In this document: positions 33,601 through 43,874 of the stretch, piece by piece
Layout of the letters: each line of letters opens with the position of its first letter
Position numbering within the stretch: position 1 is the first letter of the stretch
From: Larix kaempferi
Taxonomy: Eukaryota > Streptophyta > Pinopsida > Pinales > Pinaceae
Reading direction: 5' to 3'
Assembly: GCA_027924585.1 (NCBI GenBank)
Contig: BSBM01000361.1
Location: 70,430,501 to 70,494,500, forward strand
DNA: 64,000 nt
The notes under the pieces: generated by a model
What the model was told of the DNA's origin: nothing
What the model saw: only the letters and a program-made list of their open reading frames with translations
Databases searched by the model: none
Translations under genes and position numbers: made by a program

Positions 33601-34500
33601 ATGGGGTGTAGCATGACATGAAGCTCCTGAATCTACTACCCAATAATCACTAGTATTATCTAATGCAAGAATCAAAGCATCTTGTAACACATCACCTGCT
33701 ACATTTGCTTCCTGGGTAGTTTCCTTCTGTGCATCTCCTTTCTTCTTTAGAGATTTGCAGTCTTTCTTCAGATGTCCTTTCTTTCCACAGTTCCAACACT
33801 CTATCTTTCCCAGTATGGACTTAGATCTGCCCGTTTTAGACTTTCCACGATTACCTTGGCTCTTTGCTCTCTCCTTTTGTCTTCCTCTGCTCTCCATGGT
33901 CAATGCATTACCTGATGTCTCACCTGTGTTTTTTCTTCGCATTTCCTCGCTAAGAATAACACCAATAACATCATCAAATTTCAAGGTGTTTGAACCAGAG
34001 ACAGAGTTACTTACAGCCATGACCAAGCTATTCCAGCTTTCTGGCAATGAACACAAGATTAGAAGAGCCCTAACCTCATCATCAAAGTTCACACTTACAG
34101 AACTTAGCTGATTTGTAACCGTATTAAACTCATTTAAATGATCAGTAACAGATCCACCTTCAGACATCTTCATATTAAATAAATGCTTCATTAGAAATAC
34201 CTTGTTCGAAGCCGAGGGTTTTTCATAAAGCTTACCCAATGCTTTCATCAAACCCTCTGTTGTCGTTTCTTTTGAGATATTGAAAGCCACCGACGAAGCC
34301 AGGCTCAACCGTATTGTTCCGAGAGCCTTTCTGTCAAGAACCACCCATTCTTCGTCCTTCATAGTCGTCGGCTGCTTTGCTTTTCCTCCCAACGGTAGGT
34401 ATAGATCCTTCTGGTACAGATAGTCCTCCATTTGCATCTTCCATAACCCGAAGTTTTGGCCGTTAAACTTCTCGACCTTAAACTTTCCTTCTTCTGCCAT
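30622..34500 (-). pseudogene. Gag-pol polyprotein of element C, one premature stop
   Basis: A single frame of 1292 codons from the ATG at 34500 (an in-frame GTG at 34509 is not needed). The stop TAA at 30943-30945 is codon 1186, within the RNase H motif that normally reads ALSTTEAEY. Order: gag (start MAEEGKFKVEKF, UBN2 type); zinc knuckle 235-248 CWNCGKKGHLKKDC; protease D290 in VVDSGAS; GAG-pre-integrase HHRLGH; integrase with D480, D543 and E579 (D-x35-E); RT with VDVKTAFLHG-type motif and YVDD at 973-976; RNase H start VDADMAGDKDSRRSTTG; end in LARNOT-type tail not needed for catalysis. The frame after the stop continues cleanly (YSDSQSAIHLAKN, NPADMFTK). All enzymes for a full cycle are therefore encoded, but RNase H would be truncated. 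Confidence 0.95.
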
Positions 34501-34561
34501 TGCTCCCACTCGAACTAGAAACCCTAGCTTCCTGCGGGTTTAACTGCCAAATAGACCTTTG

Positions 34562-34573
34562 GCTCTGATACCA
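34562..34573 (-). other. Primer-binding site of element C
   Basis: Minus strand TGGTATCAGAGC, two bases from the LTR; initiator-Met tRNA type. Confidence 0.9.
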
Positions 34574-34575
34574 AT

Positions 34576-35186
34576 TGTTAGAAAAACAGGATCGCAGAGC
34601 AATAACAATAAACAGAAATGCAAATATAATCACACATACACATTACAAGAGAGACACAGATATATCGTGGTTCACCCAACTTGGGCTACGTCCACACTGA
34701 ATTTGCCAGTCCTTATTATTATTACCGTCCAGCAAGTCGAAGGGATACAACCTGCAGCACAACCGCTGCACTTCCTCTTCTCTGTTTTACAGTCTCTCTC
34801 CAGATCTCAAAGATCTTTACAATGCATAAAACCTAATACATCAACCCTAGCCATATTACAATGTCTTTCTTTTATAAGGGAAATACAATGGGAAAATACC
34901 ACGGGATACCCAAAACCATGGGCCCGCAAAACAGCTGGCGAAAACAGCCCCAAAAATTTCCTTCAGGGGCGTTGCCCCCGAACCCCCGCCGGGGGACCGC
35001 TGGCCCCCGGACCCCTCAGCCAGGGGGGATGGGCCCCCCTGGAACCCCGTGGGGGGGCGATGCCCCCCCACACCCCCCCGCTGGGGTGAGTGTACAGTCC
35101 ACCTACACATCATATAGAACTGGGGTACAAACACGGCTAATACAATATCATATATGAGACTAGAAGATCTGGCTCCACAACCAACA
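34576..35186 (-). repeat. 5' LTR of element C (611 bp)
   Basis: Like the 3' LTR, plus an extra GC block near 34988-35010 (CCGGGGGACCGCTGG). TATA box TATAAAAG (minus) at 34869-34876. Confidence 0.95.
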
Positions 35187-35380
35187 CCACTTGGAAGTCA
35201 CAACAGACTTCCCTTCTGGTCTCAAGATCACTTCCCAGACATCATTCTTCATGATCGACTGGTACTCCTCGATCATGGCATCCTTCCATTACTACATCCC
35301 TAATCCTAGGAACTTCAGATTCTTCAATATATTCAATAGGTAGTTTTCTTGACCTTTGTTGCTAGAACAAATGTCATTGT
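35187..35380 (-). pseudogene. RT N-terminal part of element A
   Basis: Minus strand reads KDAMIEEYQSIMKNDVWEV, then ILRPEGKSVVTSKW, and breaks at the insertion site. It is the standard start of copia RT and continues in frame at 20836. A stop or frame change occurs upstream of KDAM. No integrase sequence was recognised further right. Confidence 0.85.
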
Positions 35381-38000
35381 CCTTCTTTTATAGGTGATTG
35401 TACATGATCTTTCCTACAAGTCAAATTCAATTGATGATTAGAAACATCTCATAGTTTTTAGAACAAAATCTTACACATAAGGAAATATGTCATACAGTCA
35501 TGCAATTATCTTAGCCAATGCTTCAATACAACATTCATCCATATCCCGTATTCATATGGTAACTTTCTAGATGCCTTCCATCTCTACCAGAACATTGTTA
35601 AGAGTTTGCACTACTCCCAACATGTTAGCAAAGAGGTTTCATTATAGATAAGTAGCAATGGGATGTTGTACAGTACCATAGGCCACTTACCCATTACTAT
35701 ATTAGTAGTATCTTGTTCATTAATGCAACTTTTCTAAAATCCATAATATACATCCTAAATCTAGGAACATAAGTATGTACATGACTTAACAACATCATTT
35801 AAGTAATTATATATACAGGAAATAAAAATTCAAATAATTATCTTTGTTAGGTTTTTGGGTGGACTCCCTCTCAATCTTTGCTTCCTTGCAGGAACTACTG
35901 GAGTGTGCTCCCTCTTGATCTTTGCTTCCTTTATGATATCATTTATGTCTTTGAACTTCTATCTATCCTAGACCACTATGCATGCTTAAGTGTGCACTAT
36001 TGTCATCATTGTGTCATCCTCAAGATCTCATACATAATCATACTTCATTTGTATAATCTCAATACTATCAAAACATTATGATTCTAAATAATCTTAAACA
36101 TGTATGGTTATGGTCATTTCATACACAGGTAATTCATCACAAGAGTTAGTATTGAAGGTTTTAGGGAGGACTTCTTTCACTCATGCATATTCTTATTTGA
36201 CCATAGGACTCTTTTTGTTTGTTATATCATTAATCAAAGTAAGAAGCATAATATGCATAAATCCATGATTGTTCAAACCTATAACTTCATGAATAACCAT
36301 TATCAATTATACGAAAGTATACTTATATGACACCCTAACACAAGGCAGGATTCTAACTTTATATAGGAAAAACATACCTGGATTATCATGTTTGTGAGTT
36401 ATGTCTAACATACCCAAACAATGTCTTCTTTGTTCTCTTCAATGATTTAGAGACCTTGTGTTAGTAACCTGCATATCTCATAAGTTAAGAATTGTAGAAC
36501 CAAATTTTACATACCTCGTAAGTAGAGCTTCTCTGTAATCAATGGCTATGGATGAGTCTTTGTCTTCATGTCACCATGGTCATATGTTATCGATCTAGAA
36601 CTTGATTCGTATTTCTTGATGTACCTTTCATGTTAGCAGACAACATCATCCTCATACAACACCACAGTGCATTAGTACAATCATAAGTGCCATAACCCTA
36701 ATCAATGAATGTCTTCTATCATTCACATGTATTCATACTTTTACTAAGGTGACAAGACAAGTCTAAAATTAATCAATATTGTACTAACCTCAATAATATG
36801 AAGACAAACTTAATCATGAACAGATTTCAAAACATACTTGTATCTCCTCAATTCATACCTATCAGGATTGCTTGTAGTCTTATTTTGTAAGGCTTTAGCC
36901 TCATCTCCCTTTGGAACTGGAACTTCTTCACTTATGTAGGTGTCCAAATCATTCTCTTCTAGGATTAACCCAATCCACTTTGAATTGTTGAAACTGGATC
37001 TGGAGCTGGCTAGGGTTTGGCAGAGAAACCCTAAAAAATCCAAACTTGGAATTTCAAACTTCTGTCTGGATGGGAAGATGCATTTGACTGAGGCGAGAAA
37101 ACTGGTGTGCTCAGATTTTGAAAACTTCAAAAATTGACCTACGAATTTTGGATCTGCAACTTCTGTCAAAATCTAGTTTTCTGGTCCAAAACCTGAACTA
37201 GGGTTTGATAGATCCAAGGGTTCTACCCAACCAAAAACTTTGATCTTGGTCTCTAAATTTCAACTTTTCTAAGGAGAGCAATCTTGTGCTGAGAGAAATC
37301 CAAAATTACACTTCTGTCAAAAGCCCTAATTCCCCATAGCAGTGACAAGCCAAAAATGAAAATGCTTAGAATCCAATTTTGTTTTGACATAAATATATGC
37401 CATATTGTTTCTGGTGCATCTCTGAAATTTAGGATACTTAGGGTTTGAAACTTCGGCCTGTGGTAGACTGACCTGTCATCTTTCCAACCCCACATATCTA
37501 AGCTCCAATGGATTCTCCATGAGAGAGATATGCTAAGTGTCACAACATGACCTGTTTATGGGATGAAACAACATAGCGAACTTGTACGAAGTTCCACGTG
37601 TCACGGCTTCAACTTTGGCCCCTGAAAATAGGACCTGTGAAACTAAATTTCGTGCCCTAAATGTCACATTTTATGGAATTCCATTTGGAGCTTCCTAGCC
37701 TAAGATATGACCTTTGTGCCTAGGTCACCTGTTTAGGGATTCATTCTGGAATAGGCAGAAACCCTAACTTGTACGAATCATATCTCACAAATTACAATGA
37801 ATCTGAGGCTGAAATTTTTACATAGGGTACATTCATGTGATATTCGGTCTGTAAAAAATTCAGATCCTGAACCTTCGCCAAAACGGATTTATAGAGAAAG
37901 TTCCATGATGAATAGCTTTTACTATACCAATCCTTAGCTTCCAATTTGTCGCAAGTGCAACAAGTGTCAGAAATGACATACAATTCCTTCCTTCATGCTA
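35381..38000 (-). other. Long noncoding 5' part and leader of element A
   Basis: About 2.6 kb without recognisable gag, protease or integrase. Parallel to 26780-29318 in element B (shared CATGATCTTTCCTAC start; shared GGAGCTTCCTAGCC and CTTCCTTC...AGCTCT end). Carries only one unit of the leader block that is duplicated in B. Confidence 0.7.
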
Positions 38001-38012
38001 GCTCTAAGACCA
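38001..38012 (-). other. Mutated primer-binding site of element A
   Basis: GCTCTAAGACCA on the plus strand, two changes from the initiator-Met form seen in B, C and D. Directly abuts the LTR. Confidence 0.75.
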
Positions 38013-38641
38013 TGTTAGTTTTTCATCATTTAATTTAATATGATCTAAGATCTTAACTGCGAGAACAACATGTACAACATATCAAACACAAGAGACAAGA
38101 GACACAAAGCATTTCATCGGGGAAAACCAAGAAGGTGAAAAACCCTGCAACTTCCTCAGAGATAGAATGAGCAACAATACAAGACCCCAAAATGAGAGAT
38201 AGTATCTTAGCAGCTTCTCCTCCTCCACTTGTGTGCACTCCTACTCTCTCTCACTAATGCAAAGTGAGTGAGTGTGCGAAATGGATAAATAGAGAGGTGC
38301 TCCTCTCTATTTATACTTTACCTTTACTTTCCTTTTACTCTAACTGGGCCGACCTCCCTTAGGAGATTCTAATAAACCGTTACCACTTGTCACTGGGACG
38401 ACCCCACTAGGGTGTTCTAATAATCCTTTAACTCATACAGGGCTGACCCCAGCAAGGTGGTCTATTAACCCATCAAGTATAAGTTACGACACTTACAATA
38501 TGACTTGTGACACTTGCAAATAAAAATGACGACACTTCCAATCGGAGGAATAATACATCTCCGTTGGGGATACAATAAAGTACAAATGTAATAAATACAA
38601 TATACAATTGAATATCTTCTTAAGTTACAAATACATCAACA
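38013..38641 (-). repeat. 5' LTR of element A (629 bp)
   Basis: Same length as its partner at 17848. TATA box TATAAATA (minus) at 38308-38315. Followed by CATTG, the target duplication. Confidence 0.9.
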
Positions 38642-38688
38642 CATTGTTATTATCCCACTCTCTCACCCTCTAACCATCCCTCCATCCA

Positions 38689-38728
<40 letters not shown>

Positions 38729-39170
38729 ACTCTCCCCCTCTCACTCTTTAACCACCCCCCCATTTGTCTCTCTCACACACTCACTCTATACCTCTCTCTA
38801 TACCACCACTCCATCTATCCCTCTCACTCTTTAACAACCCCCCCCATTTGTCCCTCCATCCATTATGGTATATATTTCCTCCATCCATTATCCTATATCT
38901 TTCTTGCACCCAATTATCCATCCCTCTTATATATCTCCCTCCCTCCCTCCCTTCCTCCCACTTATATTTATTCCCCTCCCACCAATCACTTCCCTTTATA
39001 TTTCTCCTCCCTTCACTCCCCCCTCATATCTCTCCCCTACCCATCCCTCCCTTCCCCTTATATTTCTCCTCCCTTCATACCCCCCATATCTCTCCCCTAC
39101 CCATCCCTCCCTCCCATGATTCCCTCTACACCTTCCTCTCCCTCCTTTGACTCCCCCACCCCTCTTTTAG
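38642..39170. repeat. Pyrimidine-rich low-complexity DNA
   Basis: Continuation of the locus at 17402-17847: (CT)n at about 38693-38725 and CCCTCC / CCCAT words to about 39165. Open frames rich in S, P, L here are artefacts of composition. Confidence 0.85.
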
Positions 39171-39180
39171 CTTAATCAAT

Positions 39181-39729
39181 GTAATTTTGGGCCATGAGCC
39201 ACCCAATAGACCGTCTAGATGGAATCTTGGGAGTCTAAATGGTATTATAGGGGGATAAGGGTGTCATTATAGGGTTTTGGATGGGAGGGATGGGTCTCTG
39301 GACATTGACCATAGTCATGGAAGAAAATACCATGAGTCTCTAAATCAACAAACATTCCTTATAGATGGAATATTTGGCCTTTAGTGGGATATGGGTGTCA
39401 TTATGAGATTTTATGCACTAAGAATGGGTCTCAGGGTCTTAACCATGGTAATGGGACAAAAGTGTAACAAAAACAAGTCTCAAACCACTACACATGCCCT
39501 TTAAAGGGGATATTTAGCCTTATTATGGGATATATGTGCCATTAGACTATTTTATGCATTGAATATTGTTCTCGAGGTGTTGACCATGGTCATATAGGAA
39601 CCATTATGAATATTTCCAGACAAGAGATAGTTCTGAAGACACTACCATGGTCCAAGGATAAATCCAATATTCTAGGGATTAAATGATGTTTTTATGGTTC
39701 ATGGACAAATGACAAGGTCCCAGACTATG
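39181..39729. repeat. Degenerate tandem repeat, about 134-142 bp
   Basis: GTGTCATTAT-type words lie at 39261, 39395 and 39537, each with a downstream (T)TGACCATGG/TTAACCATGG and CATGCCCTT-like part. More copies occur at 41335-41421 and 48288-48480; the three blocks were one array before insertions split it. Confidence 0.75.
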
Positions 39730-39842
39730 TGTCACATCCCCTCCCATCATACCAGTGTGATGGAGATAATGTGAGGCTAAAACCGGGCATCTAGCCCCAT
39801 GCTTATTAACAAACTCACATATTATAAAAAGAGACATATATA

Positions 39843-39884
<42 letters not shown>

Positions 39885-41334
39885 AAACATATTGGAAGTA
39901 CATTCTATTACACATCTAACATACATTCAAGATATTCATGATAGTCATCAAATAATACATTACAGAATTAACACAAGAGAGAGTACTTATCTTAAAACAA
40001 AGTAGTCACGAGCAACTAGCTATGCAACTACAACATTCCACCCAACCATAATCCAATTGTGCTCATCAATCTCTCAACACAACTGCCAGTCCCGAGATGG
40101 GCATGATTTCTACAAGGAGAAGGGAATAGCAGACTCACACATAGCCAAATATACACCAAAATCAGCTGAACCAATCCATAGTTGGTTTTATCAGGCTGCT
40201 AAGGAAATGGAAAGGAAGAACTGCTAAGCTAGTGAGCTCAACCACAGAGATATGGGTACCCTCTACAAGATCTATCTAGCTTGGTCCCCACAATACCTGC
40301 ACACCTAGCACAAGGAAGTATTCCCTTCACTACTACATAATCCCTCAGGCCATAACTCCCATTCTAGTGTTCTTCAAGGTGTGCATAGAAGAGTAGCTAG
40401 CCATTTTGATCTTCGTTGAGAGGTTACCTTCCTCAATAGGTTTATCAAGCCAATTCTGGTCCACTTCCACTCCTCATTCTTTCTCACAAGTTCAAACAAA
40501 AACATGGATGTACACAACAGCAAAATCACAAGTGTTGGGTATGAAGAAAATGTGGGCAACCAAAAACGAACAGGTAGATGAGGAATCAACCCTGGGGAAG
40601 CAAATTTGTTTTCAGAAAACGTTCATGGGCATTGAAGGGGCAGGAATGACCTCTCTAATTCCCCAAATCATGAATTCCATCCTCCCAGCCACTTTGCAAT
40701 ACAAAAATGAGTTCCCATCTATGGAAAATGCAGGAAAATGATGGAAATCATGAAGGAGAAAGCCCCAGCTAGATTAGACTACGTGAGAGAGAAAAGACCA
40801 TGGGTGAAGAATGGATTTGGGCACAATTTCATGGGTGTTTTATTGCCCAAGAAGAAAAAATATGTTTTCCCAGGTTGATGGCTTTCCCATGCACCAAATT
40901 GGTTGCCATACCTTTCCATTCCCAAGGCATTAACTACCTCAACCAACTCTTGGAAGAATTAAATGATTTGGTGCATAAGTCAAAATGGGTAGTTGAGGGT
41001 TTAAGGGTTCTCTCAATGACATTTGGCTTAACACTATTGGCTCAAGGGTTTGAATAATTTCCCTCCCTATTTCTTATAAAAATCATGTCCCCATCTCTTT
41101 GTTGCATTGCATAGCTAGTTGTGGGTATTTCATTACAATTCATATTTACATGATGTCATAATTCCCATTGTGCGTGGCTAGCACAAGAACCATATGCATC
41201 GATTTTTAATTGTCGATACATAAAATGATAAATCGATGGCGGGGGCTTGGCCTTGAGCTCCTCACCATGATTTAATAATGATATTTACATCATTTACAAT
41301 TTTAATGCAATGGGGTCAACATGGGGACATGACA
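39730..41334 (+). mobile_element. Candidate solo LTR of a gypsy element
   Basis: Starts TGTCACATCCCC and ends GGGGACATGACA, the inverted ends typical of many plant gypsy LTRs. Flanked by CTATG and CTACA (three of five bases match) within the 134-bp repeat. TATAAAAA at 41075-41082 is at a fitting place. Contains (TA)n at 39846-39879. Short frames near 40500-41050 have no known motif. Confidence 0.5.
39846..39879. repeat. (TA)n microsatellite
   Basis: Perfect TA dinucleotide run inside the candidate solo LTR. Confidence 0.9.
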
Positions 41335-41421
41335 CTACAACAAGCCCTATAAATGGAGTCTAAATGGGATAAGGGTGTCATTATAAGGTTTGGGACTTTG
41401 ATCATGGTCATGGAAGAAAAG
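41335..41421. repeat. Remnant of the 134-bp repeat
   Basis: AAGGGTGTCATTATAAGG at 41371 matches the unit at 39255. Interrupted by segment F at 41422. Confidence 0.6.
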
Positions 41422-41599
41422 TGTTGTTGCAGCAACACCCCCCCCAAAATTTTGTACATATTGGGGCCCCTCCTTTCATTTTTGTAGAAAGTTTGCCTAA
41501 GAAGCCATCCCAGCCGTTAGCTGTGTTTTCAACATAAAACCTGGTTTCCCAACTGAACATCTTGCCATCAATCTTTCCATTTGTTTTTTTTTCCCCCCA

Positions 41600-42660
41600 A
41601 GGAACCAAAAGGGAACTTAGAATTTTTTCCAATGTTTCAGAGTCTCTCGGGCTATCTCCCCGCAATTGCGGAAGCCAAACGCAAAACACTCCCGAAAGAA
41701 GACTTAGAATTTTTTCGATTAGAAGGCCGCAGAAACCATTGGGCAATGCCTCCCGAAACGGCGGAGCCCTTCGCTCAAGCCTTCCACAACCGCGGAAAGA
41801 TTCCGGTTTTTCTCCTGAAATGGCGGGACTCATTCGCATTACTCTTCCGAAGAAGACTTAGAATTTTTCGATTGGAAAGCTGCGGAAACCATTGGGCAAT
41901 GCCTCCCGAAACGGCGGAGTCCTTTGCTCAAGCCTTCCGCAACCGCGGAAAGATTCCAGTTGTTCTCCCGAAACGACGGAAGTCTTTTACATAACTCTCC
42001 CGAAAGAAGACTTAGAACATTTTTTGACCGTTCACGGAGAGATTGGGGTTTTCTGTCCAAAACGGTGGGAACAGTTTGTGAAACCCTTCCGGAACTCGGA
42101 AGAGAACTTAGAAGCTTTCATTGAAAATTTGCGGAAACCTTCGAAAAAAGTTTCCCGAAATCCCACGGAGGAATTCACGATTTCCTTCTGAAACTATCGA
42201 AAGATTTAGATTTTTCTTTTACGGAGGCTTCCGGCTTTCTCTCCTGAAACCACAGAAGCTTTCGGGCTATCCTCCCGAAATGGCGGAAGCCAATCACTTA
42301 AACCGCTCGGAAGAGGCCTTCGAAAGGATTACGGGATGATTTGAGGAAGAATATAAGATTTGCTCCCGAAATGGCGTGAGCCATTCGTCTAAACCGCCCG
42401 AAAAGAATTAGAAAAATCTTCGATGAAGCGATCGCGGAAGCTGCTGGTAAATCCCTTCCGAAACTAGCGGGAGCCTTCGCCATATCTTCCCGAAAACCCA
42501 CGAGACTTAGAAAGTTTTTGATTTGCGGAAACCCTCTGCAAATAGCTCCCGAAACGGCGGAAGGCTTGGAGTTTCCCTTCCGCAACACATCCCGAAACGG
42601 CGGAAACTTTCCCTCCATCCTTCCGCAATGGCGGGTGTGACTCGCAAGGTGGTCCCGCGA
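41600..42660. repeat. CpG-rich array of CCCGAAACGGCGGA motifs and a 154-bp repeat
   Basis: CCCGAAA(C/T)GGCGGA-type words occur about ten times (for example 41752, 41907, 42258, 42549, 42590), mixed with the complementary CCGCAA/TTCCG words. A larger unit starting GAAGACTTAGAA lies at 41698, 41852 and 42006 (period 154). Similar in style to the arrays at 2565, 10960 and 62984, but with different words. Confidence 0.8.
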
Positions 42661-43874
42661 ATGGCGGTCGCACGTAGATCGAAACATTTTGACGTGACCG
42701 CTACAGGCAACGAATTTAAGCCGCATTTTAATTGCGCCACCCACCAAATTGAATGCTCGCACGTGCCTGTTCTGTTTAAATAGGCGGTGGGGGTACGAGC
42801 CAACGCATTGTTAATTTTCCAATCTGGACGATTTGTTGGACACCGCGCAAACCGCTCCAGCTCTGATTGCTCAACCACGTTCACGGCCACCTCAGTTAGT
42901 GTTGTTCGTCGGTGCCAAGTAGGATCTTAACTGTAAATCTGTCCCCCTACACGTCGTGTTTTGCTATTGGGTTAGCTTTCTTTTGAAAATGATGGGCATT
43001 GGTGGGGTTTTGATGAGCAAAACGCTCGTCATGGGCGATTTTGCCCGTCAAATACGGTTGAATCAAGTTCTTCTCGTTTATAAAGAAGAAACAGGATAAA
43101 CATTGGTGGGTAGACAGTTAAACTTGTTCCATTTTTTGTTTTTCCCGGGCCGCGTGCCTCATCATCTATGAAAAATTGCTGAAGCCCCATGGACGTTGCA
43201 TGTCCCCGACCAAAAGATTAAGCCATAAAGCCCCGTGCCTTTTCGTAAACTTCGGTTCTAACGTAACATCTACCCATTTCAAATCTTAAGACTAGTGCCA
43301 TGGCCCCTGTTCAAACCCCGTGAGCACTTAAGTTACACCATCCAGGACCCGAAACTGTAGCCGCCCGAACCTTTTCGTCAGTGTGTCTCCGGTGCCATCG
43401 CCCTCGCTCGAACTAAAAATTCCCATAGAATACCTCAGCCAGTGCCGTAAAAACAATAGCGTTCGGAGCCCTCGCCGGGTCGTAACTGCGAAAGTGGCTT
43501 CCCGTGCCGTCGCATTGTCTCTCCAACCCGAGTCTCCCCGCCATTATCCTTTCCAGCCGCAGTGATAACAAAAGACACCTTCTTCCCCAGGGCTGAACCG
43601 AAAGCCCATTGCTTCCGTAACTTGCCTATCGATCCGAGAACAAAATGTGTCCACGACATAGCCTATCCCCTCAGGAGCATCCCAAACCCATCCTTTTAAG
43701 AGATTCAAATGTTTCAATTTATGTTTCATGTTGAAATAGTGTTTTGCTTCCTAAATATACAGCTTCATTGTACTTATCTTATTGATATATTAAAACAATG
43801 ATGCTCTCTGTTAAAACCTCACAGTATGTTGCTCAAAGTGACTTGTATATGGATGTTATCAGGGATAAGTCAAG
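42661..43874 (+). other. Upstream region of the unknown gene, no gene seen
   Basis: GCACGTGC (G-box-like) near 42758 is followed by TTTAAATAG near 42775, a possible promoter. TTATCAGGG at about 43857 could be a splice acceptor just before the ATG at 43875. Nothing else recognised. Confidence 0.35.

Larger units (their letters stand above)
29946..35186 (-). mobile_element. Element C: nearly intact Tork/Tnt1-like copia element
   Basis: Complete: LTRs 29946-30536 (591 bp) and 34576-35186 (611 bp), primer-binding site, single gag-pol frame, polypurine tract, and target duplication CCACT (29941-29945 and 35187-35191). The LTRs differ by about five substitutions, a one-base run change and one extra block of about 20 bases, so insertion is recent compared with A and B. 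It sits ten bases from the target duplication start of B, in the same codon region of the RT gene of A. One in-frame stop in RNase H is the only coding lesion seen. Confidence 0.95.
17848..38641 (-). mobile_element. Element A: copia element with two nested insertions
   Basis: Bounded by two 629-bp LTRs (17848-18476 and 38013-38641), both TG...CA, with target duplication CATTG at 17843-17847 and 38642-38646. Removing nested B and C leaves about 6.4 kb. Internal parts: minisatellite 3' region, RNase H and RT on the minus strand, then about 2.6 kb of noncoding 5' region and the primer-binding site. No gag, protease or integrase was recognised. The RT frame can be followed across the insertion site of B and C: the segment ending SVVTSKW on the right continues as IYKIKHRADG on the left. 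Confidence 0.9.

Noticed and set aside
38726-39175. Three overlapping frames of Ser/Pro/Leu-rich proteins
   Set aside because: All three frames are open because of the CCCTCC composition; no gene.
40406-41057. Genes inside the candidate solo LTR
   Set aside because: Two short frames without motifs; position in the LTR and TATA box placement argue against genes.
41839-42890. Overlapping frames on both strands in the CCCGAAACGGCGGA array
   Set aside because: CpG words lack stop codons in several frames; composition artefact.
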